DNA of 64,000 nucleotides from Tetrahymena elliotti 4EA. Taxonomy: Eukaryota > Ciliophora > Oligohymenophorea > Hymenostomatida > Tetrahymenidae. This document shows, piece by piece, positions 13,763-24,460 of this stretch. How positions within the stretch are numbered: position 1 is the first letter of the stretch; every line of letters begins with the position of its first letter. The position numbers and the translations under genes were made by a program. Below the pieces are notes generated by a model. That model did no database searches and was not told the DNA's origin. It saw nothing but the letters and a program-made list of their open reading frames with translations. The stretch covers positions 2,480,001-2,544,000 of the forward strand of contig JH720293.1 in assembly GCA_000231825.2 (NCBI GenBank), read 5' to 3'.

Positions 13763-16072
13763 ATGATTTCTGCTGAAATATCACTCATAATCATTGGTAA
13801 CTGCTGTTTAGTTGGTCTCCTTTACGCCATCTATAACGCTCTTGCAGTTGCCTCCATCAAGGTTGAAAAGAAGTTTACCACTTCTGACATTAACAACTAA
13901 TTCGAAGACAACATTTAGCCCCATAACATTTACTTATTGAAGAAGGTTGCCAAGCATATTGAAGATGGTGCTAACACTTTCCTCTTCTAAGAATACAAGT
14001 ATATCTTCGTTTTCTCTTTCTTCATGGCTGTTGTCATTTTCTTCGCCGTCGAAGAAAAGTTAGGTCACTTCTGGACTACTGGTGCCTTCTTGTTGGGTTG
14101 CTTTACCTCTATGTTGGCTGGTTTCATCGGTATGAGAGTTGCTGTCTTCTCTAACTACAGAACTGCTTTTGAAGCTGCCAAGCAAATGTACAAGGGTTTC
14201 TCCGTTGCCTACAGAGCTGGTTCAGTTATGGGTTTCTCTTTGACCTCTTTGGGTTTATTGACCATTACTATCTTAATCGCTCTCTACACCAACATGTATG
14301 TTGATAACGATTACTCTGACTACACCAAGATGTATGAATGCATTGCTGGTTATGGTTTGGGTGGTTCAACTATTGCTCTCTTTGGTAGAGTTGGTGGTGG
14401 TATTTTCACTAAGGCTGCTGATGTCGGTGCTGATTTGGTCGGAAAGGTTGAAAAGAACTTACCCGAAGACTCTCCCAATAACCCCGCTACTATTGCTGAT
14501 AATGTTGGTGACAACGTTGGTGATATTGCTGGTATGGGTTCTGACTTGTTCGGTTCTTTCGCTGAATCTACTTGTGCTGCTTTGGTTGTTGGTTCCAGCT
14601 CTCCCACTTTCTACTATCAACCTTAAGCTTTATACTATCCCTTGCTCATTACTGCTTTCGGTATTATTGTTTCCATCATTACTACCTTGTTCGCTCACCA
14701 CAAGGGTAACAATGACCTCGCTGCCGTCTCTAAGACCCTCTCTATCTAATTACTCGTTTCCACCGTCCTTGCCACCCCTGCTCTCTGGTTCGCTGGTTAC
14801 ATCTCTCTTCCCGACAGAATCTACTTCTTTGGTATTGAAGAAAGAGCTCCCATCCACGCTTTCTACTGCAGTTTAGCTGGTCTCTGGTCCGGTATGATTA
14901 TTGGTTACATCACTGAATACTACACATCTTACGAATATGCCCCCGTTAAGGAAGTTGCTAACTCATGCTCAACTGGTGCTGCTACCAACATCATTTAAGG
15001 TTTGGCTCTTGGTCATCTCTCTACCATCATTCCTATTATTTTCCTCTCAATCACCGCTTTCATCTGCCACACTCTTCTCGGTATGTTCGGTATTGCTCTC
15101 GGTGCTCTTGGTATGCTTTCAACCATGGCTGTCGGTCTTGCTATCGATGCCTATGGCCCCGTTTCTGACAATGCTGGTGGTATTGTTGAAATGTGCGAAA
15201 TGGGTCATGATATCAGACAAAGAACTGATTAACTCGATGCCGCTGGTAACACCACTGCTGCCATTGGTAAGGGTTTCGCTATTGGATCTGCTGCTTTGGT
15301 CTCCCTCTCCTTATACGGTGCTTTCATCACCAGATCCTCTGATCCTAACAACAAGCATGGCATTAACCCCGAAACTGGTGTCAATGTTAACAATCCCCTC
15401 ATTTTCTCTGGTCTCTTGATTGGTGCTATGTTACCCTATGCTTTCTCTGCCCTCACCATGAAGTCTGTCGCTAAGGCTGCCTAAGAAATGGTCCAAGAAG
15501 TTAGAAACTAAATCAATGAAAATCCCGGTATTCTCACTGGTGCAGTCTCTCCTAACTACGAAAACTGTATTAAGATTGCTACTTCCTCTTCTATTTCTGA
15601 AATGTTCCTTCCCGCTACCATCGTTATCGGTAAATATTTTTTGCATTTATTTTAAAAAGACAAAGAATTAAAATTTTTATTTTAAATTAAAGGTACTCCC
15701 TTCGTCGTTGGTCTCTTCTTCGGTCCTACCGCCGTTGCTGGTGTTTTACCCGGTATTTTGGTTTCTGGTGTCTCTATGGCTATTTCCAGTGCTAATGCTG
15801 GTGGTGCTTGGGATAATGCCAAGAAGTACATTGAAAGTGGTAAGTACAAAAACAGCGAAGGCCAAACTGTTGGTAAGGGTTCTGAAGAACACAAGGCCGC
15901 TGTTATTGGTGACACCGTTGGTGATCCCCTCAAGGATACCTCTGGTCCTGCTCTTAACATTCTTATCAAGCTTTCTGCTATTTTCTCTTTGGTCTTTGCT
16001 AGCTTCTTCGATAGCACTGCTTTATTACAATGCACTTTCTTACCTAGATCTGCTGGTTGCCAAGCTGTTTGA
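13763..16072 (+). CDS. membrane proton-pumping pyrophosphatase (K+-dependent type)
   Basis: Integral membrane H+-translocating inorganic pyrophosphatase, 748 residues, about the usual length. It hydrolyses pyrophosphate and pumps protons into acidic compartments (vacuole or acidocalcisome type in protists). Two exons, 13763-15629 and 15693-16072; the intron 15630-15692 splits a glycine codon. Signature blocks: [13 protein letters not shown] near residue 220, [18 protein letters not shown] soon after, [31 protein letters not shown] near 495, [14 protein letters not shown], and near the C-terminus [20 protein letters not shown]. The alanine in GNTTAA, where K+-independent enzymes have lysine, marks the K+-dependent class. 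The protein is multi-pass hydrophobic throughout. Codon use is very unlike the neighbours: many GCT, GGT, CTC and other C-ending codons, which in ciliates marks strong expression. Confidence 0.97.
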
Positions 16073-16691
16073 AAAAAAGAAATGTTAGAATGTTAAATAC
16101 TTTGATTTGAATAAAAATCAAAAAGTAGAATACAAACTCATTTTTGCCAGTTATTAGTCTAAAATTATTTCTAATTTCTGTGCATTTAAAAATAATATCT
16201 CCAAGAATTATTATGTACAATTTATATGTAATCCATAATTTTTAAAACATTTAATTTGATTAAGTTAACAACTAAATCAATAATATCCTTCTGTATAATA
16301 AAGTTTTTTGCTTTTACTTTTTTAGATTTGAAAATATTTTATTTTGACAGAATTTACTAACTTATTTTATTTAGCATTTGTTAAAAAATGTTTAGAAGAT
16401 TTAACGTCTGTCTATTTAAAAAATAAAAACTAAGTTCTCGTATGCTTCTATGTTTATTAGTTAATTAATTTATGATTTTAGTAGAAAATAATGTAAAAAA
16501 AAATGTTTGCACTTAAATAATTCAATTACTGATTTAGAAAATATTTGAAATATAAATAGCATTAAAGTGAAGTTGTTTTAAAGTAAATTTTTTATAAATA
16601 AAGCATATTAATTAGATTGAAGGGGTAATTATTTTTTATAAATTCTACTAATTAGGTTTTAAAAGTATAAGAATTAGGGTAATTAAGCAAT
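16073..16691. other. intergenic, no gene seen
   Basis: AT-rich spacer between two plus-strand genes; expected to hold the pyrophosphatase 3' end and the channel promoter. Nothing else recognised. Confidence 0.6.
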
Positions 16692-19600
16692 ATGATAAAT
16701 AAAGATGGAGCTGATAAAGCGAAATAGCCAGATAACAAAAAAAAATAAGCACAGCAAACAGAATAAGTGAAAAGTTTTTTACCATAAGTAATTTAAAATA
16801 TCAAAAACTAGCCTCTTATCTAGCAGAGAAAGTAGAAATAGTCTGAAACATCTATTAATGCTGGATCTAACAAAACATTAAATAATAAACCTGGTGCACC
16901 TTAAAAGCAATCTATATTATCTAATTTTATGATTAAAAATAGAGCTTCAACATAGTTATAAGGCTTCAAAACAGATGAATTTTAGAATTAAGATGTTTAA
17001 TAAGAAGAGCCAGAGAAGTATTTTTCAGATTTTTTTCATATGATGAGAATTAAGTTGAGATTAAGATAGATTGTATCTAAGACTCAATCAAGAAGATAAA
17101 AGGAGTTGAATGAAACTCATTATTCTTTAATATAAGATAAAGCTTCTCAATGCAAAATTTATGATAAAAATATACAAACATATAATAGATCAGGCAATTT
17201 AAGGATGAAAACGAGGTAGTAAAAAATGATAAAAACATTTTTTAAAACTCCTACTTTTAACCCAGCAAGTCATATTTTGCTGCTTTGGGACTTATTATAA
17301 TTTATTTAGTACTTTATGCTAGGAATTTCTATTTCACTTAAGTTAACTTTCGCATCTACTTTGGAATAAATAATTCCTGATACTGTATTTGAATCAATTA
17401 TAATTTCATTCACCCTCGATATTCTTGTCAAATTAAATACTGGATTCTACAGTTAAGGAAATTATAAGTTTGAGAAATCTCTAATCTTTAAAAATTACAT
17501 GAAAAAATATATGCTCAGAGATTTCTTGACAATATTTAATCTAGGTCTTTACTATTTTATCTCGGATTAAGTTAGTAATGAGTATACTTCACCTTATAAC
17601 TTTATACCAGTGGTGGGCTTTATTTGTAAGTTTAATTAAATTGTAAAAATCTTCAACAAAATCGAGGAGTACATCAACAATAAACTCAAAACCACTCACT
17701 TTACTAATCTTTTTAAGCTATTATTTAATATGCTTCTAGTTGGGCATTTATTTTCTTGTGTGTGGATAAGTATTGCAAAAATAGTGCCTCTGTATGTAGA
17801 TACATAATTACCAACTTGGTTAACTGTTAAAAATGGATTGCAAGCATCATGGAAAACAGAATATCTTTATGCATTTTATTTCTCTTCTGTGACTATGATA
17901 ACAGTAGGGTATGGTGATATTACTCCTTAAAATAATTATGAAGTTCTCTTGTGTCTATTAACTCTTTTTATTGCTTGCTGTGTTTTTGCATACACTGTCA
18001 ATTCAATTGGATATATAATTAATGAAATTCAATAAAAAAATACTTTAAATAAGCAAAAAAGCAATATTATTTTCAATTACATGAAATAAAAAAATATTAG
18101 CAGAGATATGCAATATGAAGTTTAGCAATATTTAAAATATATATGGAAGGGTACAGATGAAAGAAATACTGAATAGGAAGAACAAATTATAGAAATGCTC
18201 AATTCGAATTTAAGATAGCGCTTATAAATTGAGGCAAATAAATTAGTTTTATCAGATACTCCTATCTTTAAAAATAACTTTAGTGATTTAGTTCTTGAAA
18301 GAACAGTATCAATAATTAAAGAAAAGCGCTATTATCCTGAAGAAATAATATTTAGGTAAAATGATACAGGGGATTCAAATATTTACTTTATTGCATCAGG
18401 TTAAGTTTAAATATATATCGAGGCAAGCTATCCTGGAGGTGAGAAAAAGGTGTAAATACTTTAATCTCTTTCATAAGGGTAGTCTTTCGGTCACTACAGT
18501 TTTTTTACAGGGTAACCTCGTATGGTTAATGTAAGAACCTAAGGATTTGTAACACTTCTAAGCATAAACAGAAACTCTTTTATTAATCTTCTATAAGAAT
18601 ATTAAGAAGATTATGAGCAGTTTTGTGAAATAAGAGAAGAGGTGCTTTACTAATAAATGTATCATAAAATAGGTAAGAATACTATTAAATATATTAAAAA
18701 CTTAAATTTAATAATAATATATATAATGCTTTTAATAAAAGGATTAAGTTGCTATTCTTGTGGAAAAGCTGATCATTTAGTTAACAAATGTAGAGTTGTT
18801 CATCATGAATCACAAATAGAGTATATTATAGCTTAAGAAAATTTTATTCAGCTTAAGAGATAAACTCATGAAAGAATTTACAAACATAAATTTCGAAGTC
18901 TTACTGACTTGTAAATTGTCAATAATTAATAGTATCAGTATTTTTAACAGAATAATGAATTAATGGTAATTTATACTGAAGCATTCTTAAATCTAAATAA
19001 CAGTATAGATAGTGATGATTCAAATAGTGATTCAAGTTCCCATTCCCATTCTGATTCTTCAAAATCAGAAATAGTTAATTCAAACGAAACATCTTTTATA
19101 AAAAATTTAACAAGAAAATCTTTAAAATAATTAAATACTAGTGGGAGCGAGACAAATTTAGAAAAAATTAAAGAAGATAATTAAAGAAAATTGAGTATGC
19201 TCAAACAAAATTCAATAGAAAACTTGAAAGAAGCCTAAATTGCTGATGAAAATCTAGGCTCTAATGATTTAAATAAATAAGAAACTTTACAAATACGAAA
19301 TAAGAAATCCACAATATAATCTTACTAAAATTAAAATGATAAATAGTAGACTTATAATCATTTGATAAGTTCTACTTGTATAGATTAAAGTGAAGAATTT
19401 GATTTTTCTAAAGATAAAAATATTAATGTTATAAAGTTAAAATAAAATGTTTTTAGCAAGTTAAATAATAATAGTAGTAATAGCAATAATAATAGCTTTG
19501 CTTAGCAGTAACCTATAGATTAATAAGTTTTGCATAGTATTCAGTCATAATCAAGATGGTCTATTCCTAAATCTTAGTCTATTATTAATGAGAAAGCTTC

Positions 19601-20651
19601 AGAATCTAGAAAATCTAAAATACTAACTTTTGCTTAACAAAAAGAATTAATTCAAACCTTACTGGATTAAGAAGATAATGGATTAAAATTTGTTAGCAAT
19701 AATCTTTAAATTTTTAATGAAAATGAGAACTAAAACTAACCTCCAAATAAAAGCAATAAATCCATCAAAGGTAAATTAAATGCAAACATAAAATAAATTA
19801 TTGCTAAAAATTAAGAAAAGAAGCAGAAATTAATAGGATTTATGTAATAGTATGTTAGTAAAAATAAGTAAGAATAAGAGGTTGTTAAAAGAGTCAGCTT
19901 TGAACCAACTAAAGAATTTTCTTTGAATACTATGTAAACTCGCTAGCCAATTTTTTTTGTTAATCAAGTATAAAATGATATTTATGATAAGTAAAGAAAT
20001 TTCAAAAAATATTTTCCTTAATGGAATTTGAATTTCATAGTCTATAAGATTAATCTTCCTCCTAAGCATCTAAAAGAATGCAAAAAGAATCTTCGTGAAA
20101 ATGCAATAAAATTTTAGAGCAATCAAAACTAAGCTACTAACTTTGGATAAATCAACTTCAATCATCAACAAGATTAATTAGACAAATTTAAGTAACTTAA
20201 AAAAAATGAATAAGCAAACTCTTAAGAAAATTCCAATAAAAAGATCCAAAATCAGACAAACTTAAGTTTACAAAAATAGTTATATTAACAAAAATAAAGA
20301 TAATCAAATAAGTTAGACGATTATATTTCAGAGGAGTCTTCTGGTTCTGATGATTAATCAAGTCATAACTCTAAAATTTAAAATAGATAATCCAAAGTAT
20401 CTTCATTTACATAGAAACTAGTTAATGATAAAACTTTTTAAAGACAATCTGATGCTTCTAATTTACTCACTTAAATGAATGATTAAGTTTCAAAAGCTGA
20501 TCCCTAGGATTTTTTGATAGCTGAAACTTTGGTGACTTAAAATTAATAGCTTCATACAAGCTTTAATGAAAAAATTGAAAGTGAATAACATATTTCTAAT
20601 TCTTTTAATCTACAATTTAGCTTTAAACAAAAGAATTCTTATTAGTTCTGA
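16692..20651 (+). CDS. K+ channel with cyclic nucleotide-binding domain and zinc knuckle
   Basis: About 1,296 residues in two exons, 16692-18672 and 18742-20651. Residues ~190-440 are a six-helix channel core: hydrophobic S1 (ILLLWDLLQFIQYFMLG), later helices, then the pore TMITVGYGDITP at residues ~400-410 and S6 (FIACCVFAYTVNSIGYII). TVGYGD is the K+ selectivity filter. The S4 region (CKFNQIVKIFNKIEEYI) has few regularly spaced basic residues. A C-linker is followed by a CNBD at ~520-640 (YYPEEIIFRQNDTGDSNIYF, QGQSFGHYSFFTG). Directly after the intron comes CYSCGKADHLVNKC, a C-x2-C-x4-H-x4-C zinc knuckle at ~664-677. The remaining ~600 residues are N, Q, S and K-rich low complexity. Likely an EAG/CNG-type K+ channel of a ciliate plasma or ciliary membrane. 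The K+ selectivity and family are well supported; gating by cyclic nucleotide is inferred. Confidence 0.93.
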
Positions 20652-21317
20652 TTTTTTATCAATTTAAATCCATCTATCTATTAATCATTCATTAATATTT
20701 AATATGAATTAATTCTTTCATTCTCTATAAAACAAAATTAGTATTTCATTTCCTTAACTTTGTTAAAAGTCTAACAATATTTTTTTGATAATTTTTCGAA
20801 AAATCTTAATCAGAAAGGAAAAAAACTCATGATATAAAATGTATAAAATAATATTTAATAGATTGATTGAGTATAACTATAAAAATTACTTTTAAGGAAT
20901 CAGAACAATTGCTTTGAAAAGTTAATTTTAGAATTATTTTTGAGAAATTCTTTCAGTTTTTGTATTAAAAATTTCTTCTATCATAAATTATTCTATGGGT
21001 TTTGTTTTGCTCTTGAAAATTTTATCTCAATAAAAAAAATTATTTTTTATTAATCTTCAAAAATTATTCTCTCTTTTTAGAATTATTTCTACATTTATCT
21101 TTGATTTAACATAACTTTTTCCATTTTTCAAATTCTTTTTATATATCATTAGTATGTCCTATTAATTGCCCACTTATAATGAAATAGAATACTCTATGTC
21201 CATACTTTTAATTCGTATATATAGACAATTAATTTGATAATTAAGTAGAAAAATAATAAATTTGTGATCAAAAAAAATCAAAATTTTTTAGTTTATTAAT
21301 AAAAAAATAAAGTAAAA
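20652..21317. other. intergenic, no gene seen
   Basis: AT-rich spacer between the K+ channel stop and CRIPT start; no coding or RNA signal found. Confidence 0.6.
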
Positions 21318-21614
21318 ATGGTATGCGATAAGTGTGAGAAAAAGTTAGATAAATTAGCCACTCCAGATACTTGGAAAGATGGAGCTAAAACAGGTGCAGG
21401 AAAAGAAGGAAGTAGAAAAGTAGGTTAAAATATGCTTCTAAGTTCAAAGGCAAGAGTAGGATTTGATCCTTTTGGAAATAAATGTAAATTATGCAAATAA
21501 AAAGTTCCTAAAACTGATTAATATTGCTAAGGTTGTGCTTATAAAAAGGGTTTATGTAAAATGTGTGGAGTTAAAGTCCTTGATACTAAATTCTACAGAT
21601 AGAGTAATGTTTGA
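21318..21614 (+). CDS. CRIPT: CRIPT (cysteine-rich PDZ-binding protein family)
   Basis: Small intronless protein of 98 residues, close to the usual ~101. The N-terminus MVCDKCEKKL, the block TPDTWKDGA and the tail YCQGCAYKKGLCKMCGVKVL are diagnostic, and paired CxxC motifs (C3/C6, CKLC, CQGC, CKMC) should bind zinc. In animals CRIPT was first described as a PDZ partner of PSD-95 at synapses; its wide presence in eukaryotes and association with spliceosomal complexes point to a more basic role in RNA processing. In the human protein the last residues form a PDZ ligand (QTSV); here the C-terminus is QSNV, so S-x-V is partly kept although ciliates lack synapses. Start ATG follows an A-rich leader; TAA and TAG codons fall at glutamine positions. 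Nothing is missing. Confidence 0.96.
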
Positions 21615-22965
21615 ATTAAATGGAATGCTTTATCTTTAAATTTGATTAATGAATGATAAATTTTAAACACAACCAAAAATAAATTATAATAAAAATGATA
21701 AATTAAAAGTTTAAACACCTCTCAATAATTGTAATAAATCATATTATTTTAGCATCTTTTTAAAAATTTTTTGTTTTTCTTCTATCTGTTTAGAATTATT
21801 CGTTTGCTTATCATATTTTAGATTTTACTACTAGACACTTAATATAGATTTAAATAACATAATATGTTTAATATTTTAAATTATTTTTCAATTCTTAATT
21901 TTTTACATTTATTGTGGCTAATTAATTACCAATAAATAAATGAAATTTAAAAAAATTTAAATTGATCATTTCTGCATTATTTATTCTAATGAATAAATTG
22001 ATTAATAATTAGAAAAGAATTTAACCAAACAATTTTTTAAAATATTTTGATAAAAATTTAATGAGAAAAAGAATAAAACAAAACAATAAAATATTTTTAA
22101 AAATTTAATTTGATCTCAAATTTATAAAAATTATTTATTATTTAAAATTTGATTTTTAAACTAAACAAACAACTTATATGACTTATTTTTACTAATTATT
22201 ATTGAAATGGATATCTTAAAAAAATATTACAAAATACCAATAATGAAAAGAAAATAAATTTAAATACAAAAGAGGTATTAAATAATAAATGTATTTTGTA
22301 AAAAACTCCTTACAAATTTAAATTAAAAATCTCAACACCTATATCAACTAAAACTTTTGAAAAAAGAAATTATTTTTTTATTTTAAGCATTTTCTATTAT
22401 GATTTAGTGACCAAAAAATAATTTTTAAAAGTAACAAAAACTTATAAGAATTTTGAGATTAGTGTGTGAATGTTTGTTTATGAAAAACCAAATTAAAGGT
22501 TCATAAGATAAGTAAATAGTTTAATGGTTAAAATTGAAGATAAAACAATACTCAATGATGGATGAACAAAGAATAGTAATGAGATAAAATTAAAATTATA
22601 AAGGTTAATAATAAACGAGGAAACAGTTCTCTGTAAATCTTTAGTGAAAAAAACAAATTTATTACTTTTTTCTCCTATAAAATAAAATTATTAAATATCT
22701 TTGAAGTTTACCATCTTAAAACAATGAGAGGATCTTTATATTCAAAATAAAATACATTTTAATTTTTCTAAGCCTTACTTATTTTGACAATAGTTTGTTT
22801 AAATTTAAATAAAAAATTTAATATTTTTAGGCTGTAAGTATCACCTAACATTTATTATTTTGTAAGAGTTGATGTTATGTTGCTTCCAGAGATATAAAAA
22901 GGTGAGTAATATTTAATAATTAATCAATAAAAATATAATAAATAGAAAAATAATAAACCCAAAAA
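21615..22965. other. intergenic, no convincing gene
   Basis: Very AT-rich. A short open frame starts at 22724 (MRGSLYSKQNTFQFF) and stays open across the start of the next gene, but it has no family signature; treated as chance or 5' leader. Confidence 0.5.
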
Positions 22966-24075
22966 ATGTATAAAAATATTGCAGCTGTTTTATATATTAG
23001 TTTATGCTTATTTGGAGCAGGTTTTACTGCTTAAATAGGATAAAAATAGAACCTCAAAGGTACCTATAACCCTGATTTCAAGCTTTCTCCTTCATTTGTC
23101 TACTATAAGTAAGATCCTATCAATCAGCTTTTACTTGAAATTTAATAGCAATCATCTGAAGAATAGCTGAATTCTTTGAAAAGCTTTATACATAATGGTC
23201 ATTTATTTTTTACTGCTGATTAGATAATTCTTATTATAAGAAGTCTCAAAGAACCATTGAGTATTAATTATGCAATAAATATTATGATGCCATACATTTC
23301 CCCCTTAAGTACAAATGAAGCTATTTAAATTATTTAGGTTTTGTAAAACTAAACTTAACCTACAATCACAATCATATCTTAAATATATGACTTGAATGGA
23401 GGAAATGAATTTCAAGTAATGAATGCATTAAATTACGCTATGTACTACAAAACTTTATTCTTAGACTAATAGATGGGATTAATGTTAAGTTCTTTTAAAT
23501 TAACTTAACAAGGAAAGCATGTTGCTTTTTTATTTGATAAAACCTCTTCTATGAATCAGATAGCTTTTACAAAAAATAATGGAGATACTTTGACAAGATA
23601 TTAGCTTTTAGCTTAATTTTTTGCTTCAAGATAAGATATCACATAAAACTTTAATATATTGACATATTGTGTGCTCAATAAATATGAAAATACTACCTAA
23701 AGAATGCTCTTTACTTAAGCTATAGAAACAAACAGAAGTTTGAATGCATATATTTATAATAGTTAAGTAGCAGAAGGACATATAGATTTATATTAATCAC
23801 TTAGTTCTTTATTATCTGAAAGTGAAGATTATATGTCTGATCTTTACATTTTAACTGATGGCATCACTCAAGGTGAAAATAGCGTTGAAGCATTTATCTA
23901 GCTAATTTAAAATAACAACAGCAAAAGATAAATTAAAGTACGTATTAATGCAATCTCTTTCTTATTAGGTGGTACAGAAATCTAAGAGCAAAGACAACTT
24001 TCTGACAGTATTTTGCAAGCTCTTTCTGATTATTCTAATGGAACATTTATGAGATACGTTCCTCTAAAAGATTGA
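22966..24075 (+). CDS. secreted von Willebrand factor A-like protein
   Basis: Intronless, 369 residues. The N-terminus MYKNIAAVLYISLCLFGAG followed by FTAQIG is a signal peptide, so the protein is secreted or lumenal. From about residue 183 it shows vWA features: a beta-strand HVAFLFDKTSSMNQ with D-x-T-x-S in place of the common metal-site D-x-S-x-S, and near residue 300 DLYILTDGITQGE, the usual LxTDG strand and loop. The C-terminal half therefore resembles a vWA fold that could bind a metal ion and an extracellular partner. The N-terminal half (residues 30-180) is not recognised. No membrane anchor other than the signal is visible. The vWA assignment rests on two motifs and fold order, so it is probable rather than certain; the exact function is unknown. 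Confidence 0.72.
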
Positions 24076-24460
24076 GAAAAATGTTAATTTTGTTAGAAAT
24101 ATTCAAAATACATGTTATTAAATATATAAAAAGTAAAATAAAATTTATAATAAATAGAAATTGTTAGAAAATTGATAAAAACTCTTTTATTTTCATTAAC
24201 ATTTTTGATTATTCTAAATAAATAATCACCAGTTTTTTGCAAAACTTTTAAAAAATAAATACTTTGAATGAAAGATAAATTGATAAAATATTAAATTTTT
24301 TTGGTAGAAATTATTAAATTCTAACAAATTAATATCAAATACAATTAATATTTACTTTAAGATTTATTCAATAAACAAAAATTAAACAAATTAATTTTCA
24401 AGAGAAACTTATCATATTAAAATAATATTTCTAAATAGCTCAGCACTTTATGCTTTAGAA
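24076..24460. other. intergenic, no gene seen
   Basis: AT-rich spacer between two plus-strand genes; no feature recognised. Confidence 0.6.

Noticed and set aside
14298..15419. Long open frames in other frames of the pyrophosphatase gene, both strands
   Set aside because: They overlap a clear, conserved H+-pyrophosphatase frame; the compositional bias of that gene keeps other frames open.
22724..22965. Short frame starting MRGSLYSKQNTFQFF ahead of the vWA-like gene
   Set aside because: Very AT-rich, continues out of frame through the next start, no family match, and the vWA-like protein already has its own signal peptide.
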